A stretch of DNA of 16,284 nt, from contig BNUH01000060.1 of assembly GCA_025997215.1 (NCBI GenBank), forward strand, positions 1 to 16,284, written 5' to 3'. Below the pieces are notes generated by a model that ran no database searches, was not told the DNA's origin, and saw only the letters and a list, made by a program, of their open reading frames with translations. The DNA comes from Clostridia bacterium. GTDB taxonomy: Bacteria > Bacillota_A > Clostridia > Christensenellales > Aristaeellaceae. Shown one piece after another: positions 1-7,502 of the stretch (within the stretch, counting starts at the first letter, position 1; the number at the start of each line of letters is the position of its first letter). A program made the translations under genes and the position numbers.

Positions 1-416
1 GCTTGAATGCTTTGCAGGAGGAACTTGCAGCGTTTACTATCGGCGGGCTGGTATGGGGAAACGATCCTAACACGCCAATACCAGGATTAACGCCAGGACA
101 AAAATTTGACGGCAACGCATCCGGCACGGCCAATTTTGCTGGCGGCTGGACGCGCATGAACGAGGAAGGCGGCGAGCTTGCATACCTGCCGCAGGGCACG
201 GCGATCGTGCCTGCCGACAAGACTAACCGCATCCTTGACAGCGGCAGTGGCGATAACAGTGTTAACGCCACAGTCAACATAACCATCGAAGGCAGTGCGG
301 ATCAAAACACGGTCTCACGGATACGCGATGAGCTGACCGCGTTCTTTGATGCAATGTGGCGTAAGAAACAATCCCAGCAGACAAACACCCGTGCGTTGTG
401 GCAAGCCGCCGTTTGA
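1..416 (+). CDS. Phage tail tape measure protein, C-terminal fragment (5' end outside window)
   Basis: The frame is open from the window edge and stops at TGA 414-416, so only about 137 C-terminal residues are visible; no true start can be assigned. The segment FAGGWTRMNEEGGELAYLP followed by GTAIVPADKT matches the glycine-rich 'GG-T-V-E-GGE-LP-G-V-P' signature near the C-terminus of many siphophage tape measure proteins. A Ser/Gly/Asn-rich linker and an amphipathic tail with RIRDELTAFFDAMWRKK follow. The full protein would span the tail tube interior and set its length. In an intact prophage, distal tail genes would follow on the same strand. Here the gene meets an oppositely oriented toxin-antitoxin operon after only 10 nt, so the phage block is either interrupted or carries this operon as cargo. 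The family call rests on the signature by eye. Confidence 0.75.
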   Translation, partial: LNALQEELAAFTIGGLVWGNDPNTPIPGLTPGQKFDGNASGTANFAGGWTRMNEEGGELAYLPQGTAIVPADKTNRILDSGSGDNSVNATVNITIEGSADQNTVSRIRDELTAFFDAMWRKKQSQQTNTRALWQAAV

Positions 417-426
417 TAGCGCGAAC

Positions 427-690
427 CTATTGCGCAAGTTTGTAAAGCAGATACTGGTTCAGACTTACGCCTTCGCGCTGTGCGCTGCGCAAGAGCCTAT
501 AGTGCAGACTGCGCGGCACTCGCAATGAAATTCGGCCCTTGCACTCGTTAATGGTTGCAAGGAATGTCTCGCCGTCAATGGCGGTTTCATCGTTCGACGT
601 TTCGGCGCGCTGCAGCATTTCAAGGTCAAACTCATCCGCATCCTCTTCGGGGGTTGCGCTAATGCGCGCTCTAATTTCAGCATCAGTCAT
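427..690 (-). CDS. Ribbon-helix-helix antitoxin (HicB-like C-terminus)
   Basis: Second gene of a two-gene minus-strand operon; 87 aa from the ATG at 690. A GTG at 699 would add three residues, but the sequence TAGGAG at 704-699 contains the toxin stop codon and is a Shine-Dalgarno site about 8 nt before the ATG, which decides the start and suggests translational coupling. The N-terminal half is acidic (EEDADEFDLEM, residues about 16-26), as expected for a toxin-neutralising arm. The C-terminus (GRISLRVPRSLHYRLL then REGVSLNQYLLYKLA) is the ribbon-helix-helix DNA-binding motif typical of HicB-family and related antitoxins. Inferred role: it binds and inhibits the upstream RelE-like toxin and represses the shared promoter. 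Confidence 0.8.
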   Translation of the reverse strand: MTDAEIRARISATPEEDADEFDLEMLQRAETSNDETAIDGETFLATINECKGRISLRVPRSLHYRLLRSAQREGVSLNQYLLYKLAQ

Positions 691-701
691 ATGTCTCACT
701 C

Positions 702-944
702 CTAATACTTGATATTGGTGCGTGTGTTTATTTCAGTAACGCGCGCCGTGCCGTCGTCCTGAAGCGAAAACAGGACGCGATAATGCTCTATTTTCAATCG
801 GTATGAGTTATCGTATCCGCGCAGTTTCACGATGTTTCCGTCCCAACTAGTAAGCGACTTCAGCGCGCGCCGAAGTTTGTCGCGCGTCGTCTGATCGCAG
901 TGCAACAGATATTTCGCTGCTTGCTTAGAAAGAGTGTAGCGCAT
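702..944 (-). CDS. RelE/ParE-family toxin
   Basis: 80 aa, the usual size for the RelE/ParE toxin fold. The N-terminal helix pair (SKQAAKYLLHCDQTTRDKL) is followed by the family's beta-sheet core: KLRGYDNSYRLKIEHYRVLF and then ARVTEINTRTNIKY. The spacing of Arg/Tyr residues in YRLKIEHYRVLF and the terminal I-x-x-R-x-x-I-x-Y pattern are typical of RelE mRNA interferases. Whether it cleaves mRNA or targets gyrase (ParE-type) cannot be decided. The ATG at 944 has a GGAGG site 7 nt upstream (956-952). The toxin gene precedes the antitoxin gene, the reverse of the classical relBE order. The stop codon lies inside the antitoxin's ribosome binding site. Confidence 0.85.
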   Translation of the reverse strand: MRYTLSKQAAKYLLHCDQTTRDKLRRALKSLTSWDGNIVKLRGYDNSYRLKIEHYRVLFSLQDDGTARVTEINTRTNIKY

Positions 945-962
945 GACATCGCCTCCGCATCA

Positions 963-978
963 CATATAATAGTATATG
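963..978. promoter_or_regulatory. Candidate antitoxin operator (inverted repeat over the -10 box)
   Basis: CATATA-atag-TATATG is a perfect 6 bp inverted repeat covering the -10 region of the toxin-antitoxin promoter. Ribbon-helix-helix antitoxins bind short palindromes in this position to autorepress. The palindrome is seen in the sequence; its binding by this antitoxin is inferred. AT-rich palindromes also arise by chance. Confidence 0.45.
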
Positions 979-994
979 CGGCGTAGATTGTCAA
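966..994 (-). promoter_or_regulatory. Sigma-A-type promoter of the toxin-antitoxin operon
   Basis: On the minus strand TTGACA (994-989) is followed after exactly 17 bp by TATTAT (971-966), just upstream of the toxin's ribosome binding site at 956-952. The -35 box is a perfect consensus match, and the leader is very short. Confidence 0.75.
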
Positions 995-1076
995 TATGCG
1001 TTCTGGAGGTGACGTGCCATAGTATTACAGTTGTACAGTAAGTAAAAACGTGTTAAACTAATACGGGTGAAAAAAG

Positions 1077-1772
1077 ATGAAGTATACAAACGAAAACCTT
1101 CAGGCAGGATACACCAAGCTGAGCGAGCAGATAAAGCCTGTATTTAGCAGTACGGCTGGATATCAAAACGCGAAAGATTATCTATGGGGACTGCTTAGCC
1201 CAGCGCAAAGGAAGAACGGCTGGCAGTTGGCAGAAACGCTGGGAAAACAGGCGCCATACTCGATACAGCAAATGCTGTATCGCGGACGATTCAGCGCGGA
1301 CGCGCTCAGGGATGTGCTGCGCGGTTATGTAAGTGAGAATCTGGGAGAAGAAGAAGGCGTGCTGGTGGTGGACGAAACAGGATTTCTCAAACAAGGGAAG
1401 AAATCCTGCGGTGTAAAAAGGCAGTACAGCGGAACAGCGGGACGAGTACAAAACTGCCAGGTGGGAGTTTTCTTAACATATGCCGGGAGCAAAGGGCATG
1501 CGATACTCGACAGAAGGTTATACCTGCCCGCGGAATGGTGTGAGGACGAACAGCGGCGAAAAGGCGCAGGAGTGCCTGAATCGGTAGTATTCCAAACAAA
1601 ACCCGTGATGGCCTTGGAGATGATCCAACAGGCAACAGGGGTTAAACACCTTCCCGTGCGGGATGATCGTCACACACGGAGGGATAGATGCCTAGCCGCC
1701 GGATTTTCTTGCTCTGCGCTGGCTTGTGCAGCACTTTGCCGAGCCCTTTTGCTATACTTTTTGGTTGAGTGA
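1077..1772 (+). pseudogene. IS701-like DDE transposase, truncated
   Basis: The first ~190 residues look like the N-terminal half of an IS701-family (DDE_5) transposase: helical region, then VLVVDETGFLKQGKKSCGV with the first catalytic Asp (D99), followed by QYSGTAGRVQNCQVGVFLTY and the LYLPAEW segment. Family members are usually about 400-450 aa. Here similarity stops near residue 190 (about nt 1646), before the second catalytic Asp (usually in a GDxxYG motif) and the final Glu. The remaining 40 residues (HLPVRDDRHTRR onward) are not transposase-like and end at the TGA at 1770-1772, so the element cannot encode an active enzyme. The left end of the element should lie between about 1010 and 1076; I could not define terminal repeats or a target duplication. 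Confidence 0.75.
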
Positions 1773-1850
1773 ATACAAAGATGGTGTCTACTACTCGCTC
1801 AAGTATACGCTGCTGTTCGATACTATCATGGTGGTTCGTTATGAGTAATA
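1647..1850. other. Unassigned sequence between transposase breakpoint and operon terminator
   Basis: Sequence after the transposase breakpoint has no recognisable gene. One plus-strand stretch (about 1755-1845) reads as FWLSEYKDGVYYSLKYTLLF and ends at tandem stops, which could be a short relic of another gene. It has no start codon with a ribosome binding site and I do not recognise it. Confidence 0.3.
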
Positions 1851-1883
1851 AGAAAAACACCACCAGCAAAAAATCGCTGATGG
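1851..1883 (-). terminator. Intrinsic terminator of the sugar operon
   Basis: On the minus strand CCATCAGC (1883-1876) pairs with GCTGGTGG (1867-1860) through one G-T wobble. The 8 nt loop is T-rich and the stem is followed by TGTTTTTCT. It lies about 30 nt beyond the isomerase stop codon, so it ends the six-gene operon. The plus strand has no T-tract after the stem, so the terminator works in one direction only. Confidence 0.75.
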
Positions 1884-1912
1884 CGCTCCATATAGTTGTA
1901 GATGGCTAGAGT

Positions 1913-2677
1913 TCAATACTTTGCAAGCCGAATCTGCGCCAGCTGCAGTTCCACTTTGCGCATCTCGTCCACCTCGGTGTGATGCTCCAATCCCCATAGG
2001 CCAGTGTAGCCAGCATTACGTAAGGCGGGCAAAACCTCGCATGAACGGGGCGAGACGTTGTAATCCACATGGGTATGAACGGCTAACTTCGCGGCGGCCT
2101 GGTCGTTGCCGTCGAGGGTCTCGCCGCCTACCAACTCCCAGTTGTTCAGGTGGAGCAGAATGCCGTACGCCGGGCTGTTAACTCGCGCGGCCAGTTCTTT
2201 TTGAATAGATAATCTGCGCGACGCGCCCCAATGGTTCTCGGGGCCGAAACGGAAGCCGCAATCCTCGCCGCGCTTGCAATACGACTGGAACGCGCGTGTG
2301 ACGACATCCATCTGCTTCTCGTTGGGTTCCATCTCGCGAATACCTACGTCTATGCGCACGGTTTTCGCGCCTAGGATCTCTGCCGCACGTAAGCAATCCT
2401 GAGCTTTGGCATCCTGCGACTTCTTCGCGTCCGGATCGTCAGCCCACGGATGCGCACCGTCACAGCACAGCGAGCCCAGCGTCATGCCGCGATCGTCCAT
2501 TGCCTCGCGGATTTTCTGCAGGTAATCGTCGTCGTAACTGGTCAGGTAGCCGTTCCAGATGTCGGCGTTCACGATACCATAACGATACCGCGTCGCCTCC
2601 AGGTAACCGAACACGTCTATCATACCGCGCGACAGCAGTTTGTGGAACGAGTATGATGCTATAGATATTCTTTCCAT
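1913..2677 (-). CDS. Sugar phosphate isomerase/epimerase-like TIM barrel protein
   Basis: 254 aa, the usual length for the xylose-isomerase-like TIM barrel superfamily (AP_endonuc_2 fold). Visible features are RISIASYSFHK at the N-terminus, the central FGPENHWG with likely metal ligand E147 and nearby H149, HTHVDYN (H201, H203) and GLEHHTE (E231). By eye alignment, the position usually held by a metal-binding Asp after strand 6 appears to be His176 (LLHLNNW), which is tentative. The family interconverts or epimerises sugars, keto-sugars or inositols, often with a Gfo/Idh/MocA partner, which is the gene immediately upstream. The ATG at 2677 follows AGGAGGAT, in which the upstream gene's TAG stop (2692-2690) is embedded, so translation is probably coupled. 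Last gene of the operon; the substrate is unknown. Confidence 0.8.
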   Translation of the reverse strand: MERISIASYSFHKLLSRGMIDVFGYLEATRYRYGIVNADIWNGYLTSYDDDYLQKIREAMDDRGMTLGSLCCDGAHPWADDPDAKKSQDAKAQDCLRAAEILGAKTVRIDVGIREMEPNEKQMDVVTRAFQSYCKRGEDCGFRFGPENHWGASRRLSIQKELAARVNSPAYGILLHLNNWELVGGETLDGNDQAAAKLAVHTHVDYNVSPRSCEVLPALRNAGYTGLWGLEHHTEVDEMRKVELQLAQIRLAKY

Positions 2678-2689
2678 ACGGTTATCCTC

Positions 2690-3844
2690 CTATATGAATG
2701 GGTATGGTGGGTAGTTCAGCTTACCGAACGGCGCGTCCTGCTCGCGGATAGCGTTGGACTTACATAGCTCGGGTATTTCGTCAGCGGCAATCTCGCGGCC
2801 CAGCTTATGGCTGAGGAAGATGCCTTCGGAGATAAGCATGGTCTGCAGTGCGATATGTGGCGTGTCGATGGGTTCGACCTCGCCGCGCAACACACCAATC
2901 CAGTGTTTTTGAGTATCCTGATAGTATTGGTATAACGGATCGTGCCTCGATTGGCGGAAATCCTCCAGGCCGCAGTCAAGGCGCGTTTCAGCCGGATAAC
3001 CCTCGATTTCGTTGAGATACAGGATATCGTCCTTGCGAATCTGGATGCCGCCCTCCGAGCCGTATATCGACGACATCGGGAACTCCGCCGCGTGTACCGC
3101 CCACGACTCCAGCACGTCCATCGTACAGCCATCCTCGAATGTGACGAAGCCCACCCCCAGTTCCTCTACACCGAAGTCGGATTCCTTGCGGCGAATGGCG
3201 GGCATTCCCACTTCCTGATAAACGCTGCCTGTGACGCGCTTCACCTGTGGTGTTTTCATCAGATACAACAACTGGGATATGTGGTACACACCCATGTCGT
3301 ATAGCGCACCGTGCCCAGCCCAGTACGCGCTGTCGAATTCTTTCTCGCCATACCCATCGACGTACGGGCGACCACGGCGGCGATAGCCGACCGAACGCGC
3401 ATGGTAGATCCTGCCAAGTCGTCCGGAATCGATCAGTGTCTTCGCTGCATTGACCGGTGCACCATAGATCATGCTCAGCTGGATATGCAGCTTCACGCCC
3501 AGGCTTTCCGCAGCCGACTTCATCGCTGCCGCGTCCTTGTACGAACCCGCCATGGGTTTCTCACAGTAGCAGTTTTTGCCGGATGCCATCGCAGCAATGG
3601 AGATTGGCGCGTGCAGGTTGTTATGCAGGCACACGTCAACGCTGTCCAGGTCGTCGCGTTTGAGTAGCTCGCGATAGTCGACATATCGATTCTGTATGTC
3701 ATACTTGTTCACAAACTTGCCCAGTTTGTCCTCGTTCAGGTCACAGCAGGCGACGACCTTCACATCGTCAATCTTGGCATATTTCTCCATATGCTGATGA
3801 GCGATAATGCCGCAGCCAATTATGCCAACACGAATTTCTTTCAT
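2690..3844 (-). CDS. Gfo/Idh/MocA-family NAD(P)-dependent oxidoreductase
   Basis: 384 aa from the ATG at 3844, chosen because GGAGGAG (3857-3851) sits 6 nt before it. A TTG at 3859 would place that site inside the coding region. The N-terminal Rossmann fold has GIIGCGIIAH (G7, G10, G12) and an acidic residue at the end of strand 2 (D35), which favours NAD over NADP. The family signature EKP is at 95-97, with catalytic-type Lys96. DMGVYH (D183, Y187) corresponds to the Asp/Tyr pair of glucose-fructose oxidoreductase-like members. The family oxidises or reduces a hydroxyl or keto group of sugars, inositols or glycosides. Cytoplasmic; it sits between the glycosidase (20 nt gap) and the isomerase, so it probably acts on a sugar released or imported by this locus. 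Confidence 0.9.
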   Translation of the reverse strand: MKEIRVGIIGCGIIAHQHMEKYAKIDDVKVVACCDLNEDKLGKFVNKYDIQNRYVDYRELLKRDDLDSVDVCLHNNLHAPISIAAMASGKNCYCEKPMAGSYKDAAAMKSAAESLGVKLHIQLSMIYGAPVNAAKTLIDSGRLGRIYHARSVGYRRRGRPYVDGYGEKEFDSAYWAGHGALYDMGVYHISQLLYLMKTPQVKRVTGSVYQEVGMPAIRRKESDFGVEELGVGFVTFEDGCTMDVLESWAVHAAEFPMSSIYGSEGGIQIRKDDILYLNEIEGYPAETRLDCGLEDFRQSRHDPLYQYYQDTQKHWIGVLRGEVEPIDTPHIALQTMLISEGIFLSHKLGREIAADEIPELCKSNAIREQDAPFGKLNYPPYPFI

Positions 3845-3864
3845 ACGGTTCTCCTCCAACTCGT

Positions 3865-5682
3865 CTACTTAATGAATCCCGCTTCTTTCAGCGCGATAAG
3901 CGCCAGTAATCCACCCCAGTGATAGAACGCGTCACTAGACTTGCTGTTGCACCCCTCCCCATTATCGCCAGAGTAATTTTCATGGACATGGCCATGTTCA
4001 AGCCATTCCTTCATGATAAGTTTCGCGGAACGATCGGCCAGATCCTTCGCGGGTTTTGACAAATTGTGTGTCTTTAGCGCATTATACACCAGATAATTCA
4101 TCGGTGCCCAGATTCGTCCCCGCCAATACTCCTGTTCCGGGTAAGCGGGATCGTTGCGGGCGATGGACGGCATGATATACTCACCCCAAAACTCATTGGG
4201 ATTGTAGAAGTGTTCGTTTATTACCCGCTCACATTGCGTAGGTGTGACGCTATGGCTGTACAGCGCGTAAAAGTTGGTAGGCGATATACGTTTAACAAAT
4301 TCCATAGTATCCATACGTTTGTTATAGAAAAAACCATCGGTTTCGCACCATAGCTGTTGAATAGCCTGCTCGCACAGCGCCAGCCGCGCCAGAAGGTTAT
4401 CGCGTTGATCAAGGCGGCCTATTGCCTCGCCTAGTTCCAACAAAGCGCGGCAATCCATTATAACCAAACCTGTTAAGCCGACGTCAGCCAGTTGCATCAT
4501 ATGCGACGACGCGTCAAAGGGTATATCATCGTACATGGGAGAGTTATCAAGACCTGATTCCAGCGCCGCTCCCAGTAGTTGGTTCACGCCGTCTATTTCT
4601 GAATAATGCCCGACGCGCGGCGTATATGGATCAGATCCCCACGCAAACAAACCCGGCTTAATCTGACGGTGTTCAAACCACCAGTTGTTCCAGCCAATCA
4701 GATCGTCGTATACTTCCTCGATTATCCACTGTTCCTTGTATACCTTATATACATCCAACACCGACGCTGAGCCTACGGGCGGCTGCGAGCGGTCGAGACT
4801 GCTTGCGCCTAAGGCCGACGCAAAATTGGGCACGAACCCGCTGGGCGTCTTTTCGCGCGTAATTTCGATCAGATTGGAATATGCGATGGCTTTTGAGCCA
4901 AACGCCGCCATACAAGCCGCGAAATAGTTATCCCAACAAAACAGCACATATCCACTCCAATGCTTGTTCCAACGCCGGGAAACGGTTGATACTATGCGAT
5001 TCTTCTTTGGCTCGAATATGGTATCCCACGCAAGGCATGTCTGCATCGCGTTATACAGTTCTGATAATTCGCCATATTGAGCTCGGCTGCCGTCATGCTT
5101 CTCTCTGCAATATGATATAATATCTTGTATCCCACCTAATTCCCTATTCGTTCCCGTGGAAAAACCAATGATGGTATCCATCTTAACGGATAGATAAGAG
5201 GTTTGTGTTATCGCGTATGATTCTTCAATGAGCTTCCCTGTTGTGAATATGTCCGTACGATGATACTCTAAAACAGCGGTGATTCTATCTTTTTCTTTTT
5301 TCACATATCCAGGCTTATTCCACAATATGCATACCTCGCCTACTAACGTAGGCGCATATTCGGGGATGGATAATGGCTTCACCAACAAGACCAGATCGTC
5401 GTCCTGTATACCACTCTCTACCTCGATCTCAATATCATACCAGATTAGCGATAAACGCGTATAGCTGCCGTCAAACGCGTGGGCGCCTGGTTTGACAATA
5501 GCCTGCCCCGCGCCCTTGTCGCCTACATCCGCTTCCTTCAGGTATGCCGCATGCCTGGCATCCTTCAAACAAAGGTTGATAGCAAGGGCATCAGGCATAT
5601 GTACATGCGATAATACACTGCGTGTATTCCATGTGTTCCAGCCGCGTATGACACTGTCCTTCAACGCTTGATATTGATCCAT
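3865..5682 (-). CDS. GH63-like alpha-glycosidase ((alpha/alpha)6 barrel), intracellular
   Basis: 605 aa with no signal peptide or membrane segment. The C-terminal two thirds carry marks of the GH63/GH37-like (alpha/alpha)6 glycosidase fold: WDNYFAA (W250-D251), the SQPPVGS motif, GLFAWGSDP, SGLDNSP with likely general acid D379, YWRGRIWAPMNYL (W520), and HENYSGDNGEG with likely base E568. In E. coli YgjK and relatives an Asp and a Glu in equivalent motifs are catalytic (family knowledge). The ~200-residue N-terminal part looks beta-rich, as in this family. GH63 includes glucosidases and glucosylglycerate/mannosylglycerate hydrolases, so the bond cleaved is uncertain. The cytoplasmic location means it acts on the imported glycoside. 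The ATG at 5682 is preceded by GAAGGGA with a longish 11 nt spacer. Confidence 0.8.
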   Translation of the reverse strand: MDQYQALKDSVIRGWNTWNTRSVLSHVHMPDALAINLCLKDARHAAYLKEADVGDKGAGQAIVKPGAHAFDGSYTRLSLIWYDIEIEVESGIQDDDLVLLVKPLSIPEYAPTLVGEVCILWNKPGYVKKEKDRITAVLEYHRTDIFTTGKLIEESYAITQTSYLSVKMDTIIGFSTGTNRELGGIQDIISYCREKHDGSRAQYGELSELYNAMQTCLAWDTIFEPKKNRIVSTVSRRWNKHWSGYVLFCWDNYFAACMAAFGSKAIAYSNLIEITREKTPSGFVPNFASALGASSLDRSQPPVGSASVLDVYKVYKEQWIIEEVYDDLIGWNNWWFEHRQIKPGLFAWGSDPYTPRVGHYSEIDGVNQLLGAALESGLDNSPMYDDIPFDASSHMMQLADVGLTGLVIMDCRALLELGEAIGRLDQRDNLLARLALCEQAIQQLWCETDGFFYNKRMDTMEFVKRISPTNFYALYSHSVTPTQCERVINEHFYNPNEFWGEYIMPSIARNDPAYPEQEYWRGRIWAPMNYLVYNALKTHNLSKPAKDLADRSAKLIMKEWLEHGHVHENYSGDNGEGCNSKSSDAFYHWGGLLALIALKEAGFIK

Positions 5683-5738
5683 TTGTTATTTAGTCCCTTC
5701 ATAATTATCACATGATGATTGCATAATGATTAAGCTAC

Positions 5739-5767
5739 ACGGGGAAGCCATGCGTCGACTTCCCCGT
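5739..5767 (-). other. Intergenic hairpin after the solute-binding protein gene
   Basis: ACGGGGAAG and CTTCCCCGT form a perfect 9 bp stem with an 11 nt loop in the 111 bp gap between the binding-protein and glycosidase genes. No T-tract follows on the minus strand, so it is a poor full terminator. Such hairpins behind binding-protein genes often stabilise the upstream message or partly attenuate the downstream one; that role is inferred here. Confidence 0.6.
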
Positions 5768-5793
5768 ATGTCACACGACAGGCGTTAAAGGCG

Positions 5794-7449
5794 TTATTCC
5801 GCGATTAACCCCCAGAGCAGCAGTTTATCATGGTTCAGCTTCTCTATAGCGTCGGTGAACGCGTCAACCCCAGAGCTCTTCATGTCTGCGACCATAGCGT
5901 CCCAGGCACTGTCGAACGATTCGGGCTTGACAATTATCGCGTTAATGACACCCTTCTTGACGGCGTCTTGTACGCGCTGGAATGCGATAGCGCCTTCCGA
6001 GTCCGACTCCATATCCGTGGTATGCCCGCCCTCGCCAGGCCACATCCGAAGTGGGAACTCACTGGGCGGCGCGAAGAAGTCGGCCCATGTTTCCTTACCG
6101 TATGCGGCTAGCACTTCCTTCTCGATGGGCGAATACTGGGCTATGCTGTTCTCCTTGGAAGCCGTGGTATAGAATTGGCCGGATGAGTCGCGCACTCCGT
6201 CACGGTAACCGGGCAGGAAATTCAACAGAGCGATACCCGTCTTTCTTGAATACTCACTGTCCTGCACGCGTTTATCCAGTTCCGCCTGGCGAAATACTCG
6301 CTGTCCATCGACGACATCGTAATGCGTACCCTCGATGCCCCAGTTGCTTAAGATCTGTCCCTCTTCACTATAATAGTAATTCAGCGCTTGCATCAGTGTC
6401 ACCGGATCTTTACAAGCCGTTGTGATCAGCGCTTCCATACCAGCCGATGACAGTGTGCGTTCGCCGCTCATTGATGAATTGACGATCCCTTCATGGATGA
6501 CGAGCGGATAACAGCCGTACGTGCGTTCATCTTTGCCGTCCTGGCGCAGCGCTTGCGTAGCCGCGCCGAACGACCAGCCCATGTCGCTAAGCGCCAATAC
6601 GCGTCCGGTCGCTATCTTTGCCTGATACTGATCGTATGTTTGGGTAAACGCTTCCTTATCGAGCAGCCCTTCGTTGTACATATGGTTTAGCCAACGGAAG
6701 TACTCCTTCTCCTCGCCGGTCAGGATACGATATGTAACCTCCATCGTATCGGGATCAACATAGTACTCACCCGAGGATTGAGTACCGGCGACCATCATCG
6801 ATGGGTTTGTCAGCGACAGTATCCAGCGCCATGAATCGGTCACCATCGTCATTCCGATAGTGGGCTGACCATCGATGGTGGGGTTCTGCTCGATGTATGT
6901 GCGAATGGCGTTCTCATAGTCCTCAAGGGTTTCAATTTGCGGATACCCCTGATCGCGCACCACCGCGTGCTGCAGGAAAAACCAGTTAAAGTAATCCAGC
7001 GACTCAGGATACTGTTCAGGTGCGGACAGGTAGTAGCGGCCATGATCCGCCGCGTTCCATATCATCCGATCCCACGCGGTACCCAGGTCGGCCTTGTAGT
7101 TAGGCGCATACTGCTCAATTAAGTCGGTTAATTCAAGCGCTACTCCCGCTTCGACGAACGGTGCCACCGCATAATGCGGGACCACTATATCCGCCAGATC
7201 GCCGCCCGCGATCATCAGCGCAATCGATTGCGCCTCATCTCCGACGGAATAGTCCATGTGGAAGTTGACGCCTGTCTTTTCGATAAAGGCATCGCCGACT
7301 GGAGTACCTGCCAGATCCCAGCTGTTGCCAGGATAGACATGTCGGACAGTGAATGTTTTCACCTCGGCCGCAATAGCCGGCGTGATTGCGGGCAGCGTCG
7401 CCATTATTAGTAACGCCGTCAGTAAGATACACCAAAACCGTCGTAGCAT
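5794..7449 (-). CDS. Extracellular solute-binding protein of a carbohydrate ABC transporter (LplA-like)
   Basis: 551 aa, the size of the large LplA-like type of sugar-binding protein that accompanies LplB/LplC permeases. Residues 1-28 form a signal peptide: MLRR, a hydrophobic core, then PAIAAEV with an A-x-A signal peptidase I site. There is no lipobox; the only nearby Cys (C7) lies at the start of the hydrophobic core. The mature protein begins with KTFTVRHVYPG and contains IALMIAGGDLADIVVP, the 'GD-PDI' segment common to this family. It should capture the oligosaccharide outside the membrane and deliver it to the two permeases encoded upstream. The ATG at 7449 has AAGGTGG 9 nt upstream; another ATG 5 nt upstream of it is out of frame. 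Hairpins flank the gene on both sides. Confidence 0.9.
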   Translation of the reverse strand: MLRRFWCILLTALLIMATLPAITPAIAAEVKTFTVRHVYPGNSWDLAGTPVGDAFIEKTGVNFHMDYSVGDEAQSIALMIAGGDLADIVVPHYAVAPFVEAGVALELTDLIEQYAPNYKADLGTAWDRMIWNAADHGRYYLSAPEQYPESLDYFNWFFLQHAVVRDQGYPQIETLEDYENAIRTYIEQNPTIDGQPTIGMTMVTDSWRWILSLTNPSMMVAGTQSSGEYYVDPDTMEVTYRILTGEEKEYFRWLNHMYNEGLLDKEAFTQTYDQYQAKIATGRVLALSDMGWSFGAATQALRQDGKDERTYGCYPLVIHEGIVNSSMSGERTLSSAGMEALITTACKDPVTLMQALNYYYSEEGQILSNWGIEGTHYDVVDGQRVFRQAELDKRVQDSEYSRKTGIALLNFLPGYRDGVRDSSGQFYTTASKENSIAQYSPIEKEVLAAYGKETWADFFAPPSEFPLRMWPGEGGHTTDMESDSEGAIAFQRVQDAVKKGVINAIIVKPESFDSAWDAMVADMKSSGVDAFTDAIEKLNHDKLLLWGLIAE

Positions 7450-7476
7450 ACCATTGCACCACCTTTTTTATTTCGT

Positions 7477-7497
7477 CAGAAATGGTTAGCATTTCTG
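7477..7497 (-). other. Intergenic hairpin before the solute-binding protein gene
   Basis: CAGAAATG and CATTTCTG form a perfect 8 bp stem with a 5 nt loop (GTTAG on the plus strand) in the 53 bp gap between the LplC-like permease and the binding protein. It ends about 14 nt before the ribosome binding site. No T-run follows, so it may be a processing or stability element rather than a terminator. Confidence 0.5.
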
Positions 7498-7502
7498 CCG
7501 TT

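Noticed and set aside
2716..3132. A 138-codon minus-strand frame
   Set aside because: It lies inside the oxidoreductase gene in another frame, has Arg/Ser-rich low-complexity content and no start signal.
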